From Lindgomyces ingoldianus (taxonomy: Eukaryota > Ascomycota > Dothideomycetes > Pleosporales > Lindgomycetaceae): 32,026 nt of DNA. A program made the translations under genes and the position numbers. Where the stretch lies: assembly GCF_010093535.1 (NCBI RefSeq), contig NW_022985181.1, forward strand, positions 367,888 to 399,913. The letters run 5' to 3'. Of this stretch, positions 30,201-32,026 are shown piece after piece (the stretch's first letter is position 1; each line of letters begins with the position of its first letter). The notes beneath the pieces were generated by a model that made no database searches, was not told the origin of the DNA, and was given only the letters and a program-made list of their open reading frames with translations.

Positions 30201-31184
30201 GCTAGATAAAGAACTCTACTAAAAATGTAAAGAGGACTACGCCTTAGAGAGCTGCCTAATCCTATACTAGAAGATAGTTCTCTAACATTTAAACAGACTA
30301 GATTAGGCGTTGCAGGACATTATAATTCTTAAAGGATATAAAAAAGAAACCTAGATAAAAGGTTACATTACTAATGTATATAAAAGGAAAAAACACTTTC
30401 TCTTTAACAACTTAACACCTAGCCTTTTAGTAAATGAACTTAACTAGTAGTTCTAGAAAAAGTTATGCTAGAAATGTAGCAAAAGATATTACTACTTAGA
30501 AAAATGCAATTTAGAACTAACAAATGTAGTTATTGCTAATAACTTTAACACATTTAACATAATTAAAAGAATAGCTAGAGTACTATACAACATTATAAGT
30601 GTAAAGGACTAGTAGACCTTCTTTAGAGATGTTAGGGACTAGAAGCTTATGTAAATTTATAAGGGCTTTAAATTTAGGTTCTCTAAACTAACTATAGACA
30701 GGCTGCGTACGCCTCTCCCTAGCTTAGCTATAAGCTAAAAAGATTTAATTTACTAATAAAATAATAATAAATGCACCCTGTGCAGAACAGGATCCTATAG
30801 AATAAATGCATGCTAATAGAAGGAACACCCCTTCTAAGTAATAAGAACTAGAGACTATCCTAGATAGACACAAGACTGTCTAATTATTACTCTTTAGCAG
30901 GAAAACAAATGTCTGTTTCTATAGTACTAGTGCGTACAGCGTTACTGTCACTAGCATTAGGAAGACAAGCATAGGACAGGATAGTGGCCTATAGAAGGGC
31001 AAGGATTGCCTAGGGAAGAACTATAAATAGGCCTGCTATTAGCATGCTAAGTGGCTAAATGCTTTACCTGCAAGAACTTAGACTCCTATAAAAGAAAAAG
31101 ATAGTACAAGTGTTCTATAACGTCTAGGTGCACAACTTATTACTTTTAATAAAGGTTAAGCTAGTTAAATAATTAAGCCCTATA
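30201..31184 (+). other. Gag-protease linker region, mutated, unrecognised
   Basis: Readable stretches with Cys pairs (KKLCQKCSKRYYYLEKCN near 30455, NKCTLCRTGSYRINAC near 30770) suggest another zinc-binding module, but the family is unknown to me. It ends abruptly at the island starting 31185. Confidence 0.45.
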
Positions 31185-31407
31185 TGTAACAAGGTTGGCA
31201 CAGTCAACCACGTGGCCTTCTCTCGCTTATAGAGGTTTAGGCTAGGCTAGAGACAACCGCTAGTGCTAGTGCTTACCCTAGCATTGCCTATATATATATT
31301 ATACTATGCGAGAATACTTGGCTTAAGTATTCTCGTGCGTACCTTTTGGTACAGTGGGGAAAGTCGTATAGTATCGGCTTGGCAGGCGGGGTGCCTACCT
31401 CATTATA
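31185..31407 (+). mobile_element. Structured unmutated island, possible solo LTR
   Basis: 223 bp with a sharp left boundary at TGTAACAAGGTTGGC. The flanks can be read as a CTATA duplication (31180-31184, 31408-31412), although the right end lacks the usual CA. A TATA-like run is at 31289-31300. Downstream are a perfect 11-bp stem (31309-31319 with 31325-31335), a perfect GTACC/GGTAC hairpin (31339-31352), and GTATAGTAT/ATACTATAC arms (31366-31374, 31405-31413). It interrupts the gypsy sequence between Gag and protease. Confidence 0.5.
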
Positions 31408-31856
31408 CTATACTACTATCTAATAAAAGATTATAACTATAAATCCCCTAATTGCTATGTTAAGGGCTATACCCTCTACAAGAAAAGGCTAGCAGAACAA
31501 AATAACAACCCTTAGGACATAAGCCTTAACTTAGGATTAAACTATAAGGAAATATGTTATAATGCTAGGGCACTAGTGGCAGTAGGCTAAGGGACAGGAC
31601 AAAGCCTCACTATAGTATTTACTTTTAGCACAAAAGAAGGACTAGCCTTAATTAATAGCAGGTGCACCTTTACTACTATTAACATAAAATAGATTAAAAC
31701 CTACAACATCCTCTACTAGATAAAGAAAAATTTCTTTAAAGTTACACTAGCTAACGCTTTGTTAATAGAATATAGTAGAGGATCGATTAACTTAAAAACT
31801 TATAACAACTATCTAGCAACATTAAACATAAAGGACTACTAAAGCCTAAGCATATT
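31408..31856 (+). pseudogene. Gypsy aspartic protease region (dead)
   Basis: Stops ignored, the plus strand reads KEGLALINSRCTFTTINIKQ near 31640, where the family has the catalytic D-S/T-G motif; here it is N-S-R. FKVTLANALLIEYSRGSINL near 31735 and LATLNIKDY near 31820 follow. This fits a retroviral-type aspartic protease fold after gypsy Gag. The element is cut at 31857 by an LTR. Confidence 0.62.
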
Positions 31857-32026
31857 TGTCAGATTGAAGCACTGTTTCTGGGCTTCCTGAGATGAATGAT
31901 GGGTTTGGATATGATGTATGGGATGATTGATTGATTGTATTGATTGTGTTGATTTATCGATCCTTTTTCTGCTCTACTCGTGTTGCTCGGCTTTTTGTTT
32001 TGCCGATCCGAGTCCCTCGCGCACTT
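31857..32026 (+). mobile_element. LTR, first 170 bp, running off the window
   Basis: Starts TGTCAGATTGAAGCACTG immediately after saturated gypsy sequence. Matches, inverted, positions 6836-7002 of the solo LTR. It retains TCA, TGA, CGA and TGG sites and ATGATTGATTGATTG-type repeats. The window does not show whether it is solo or the 5' LTR of a full element. The 5 bp before it are ATATT. Confidence 0.85.

Noticed and set aside
31300..31413. Hammerhead ribozyme or tRNA-like gene
   Set aside because: GAAA and GTC occur near the three-way junction, but the required CTGATGA core is absent. No tRNA A/B boxes or cloverleaf lengths fit.
1..32026. CRISPR array or prokaryotic defence island
   Set aside because: Repeats here are transposon ends and minisatellites; introns and fungal retroelements show a eukaryotic genome.

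Overview
The window looks like repeat-rich chromosomal DNA of a filamentous ascomycete. It holds one multi-exon gene with short spliceosomal introns (57-62 bp, GT...AG), surrounded by AT-rich remains of DNA transposons and LTR retrotransposons that carry the scars of repeat-induced point mutation (RIP). I cannot assign a genus. There is no bacterial-style operon, CRISPR array, rRNA or recognisable tRNA.

Layout. 1-17.3 kb is a nested graveyard. It contains a full-length 1.87 kb Fot1/pogo-type (DDE) transposon (2008-3872), two truncated relatives (4379-5008 and 5281-5755), a solo LTR with a perfect 5-bp target duplication (6671-7002), about 3.5 kb of saturated, unreadable sequence (7.3-10.9 kb), another pogo right-end fragment (11013-11386), and a Ty3/gypsy pol relic (about 11.5-16 kb) split by a second complete pogo element (12797-14636). 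17.28-17.9 kb is unmutated and holds an LTR-like sequence and five copies of a GC-rich palindrome. 17.9-20.5 kb holds the only apparently intact gene, a five-exon homologue of the NatB N-acetyltransferase auxiliary subunit (NAA25/Mdm20/Arm1) that lacks its N-terminal part. 20.7-24.8 kb holds a pogo N-terminal scrap, an unmutated hAT C-terminal fragment, and a saturated hAT transposase split by an internally deleted pogo copy (23294-24425). 25.1-27.7 kb holds a Fot1-type transposase pseudogene (minus strand), a 27-unit 15-bp tandem array and the 3' end of a Tad-like LINE. 28.4-31.9 kb is a gypsy element (LTR, gag, protease) interrupted by a short unmutated island and cut at 31857 by a second copy of the same LTR seen at 6671, in opposite orientation, running off the right edge.

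The most interesting signal is in base context, not in a gene. In the mutated regions the eight trinucleotides TCA, TCG, CCA, CCG and their complements TGA, CGA, TGG, CGG have almost vanished, while ACA, GCA, ACG, GCG, CCT and TCT remain. I find none of the eight from 7594 to 9285. This points to a RIP-like process restricted to a cytosine between a 5' pyrimidine and a 3' purine. Within saturated pogo elements the terminal inverted repeats keep many of these sites, so they stand out as protected islands.

The genes do not form a pathway: apart from the NatB subunit everything recognisable is a mobile element, and the mutation pattern explains why almost none has an open frame. All catalytic or family assignments for the relics come from reading through stop codons by eye. 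No database search was possible.
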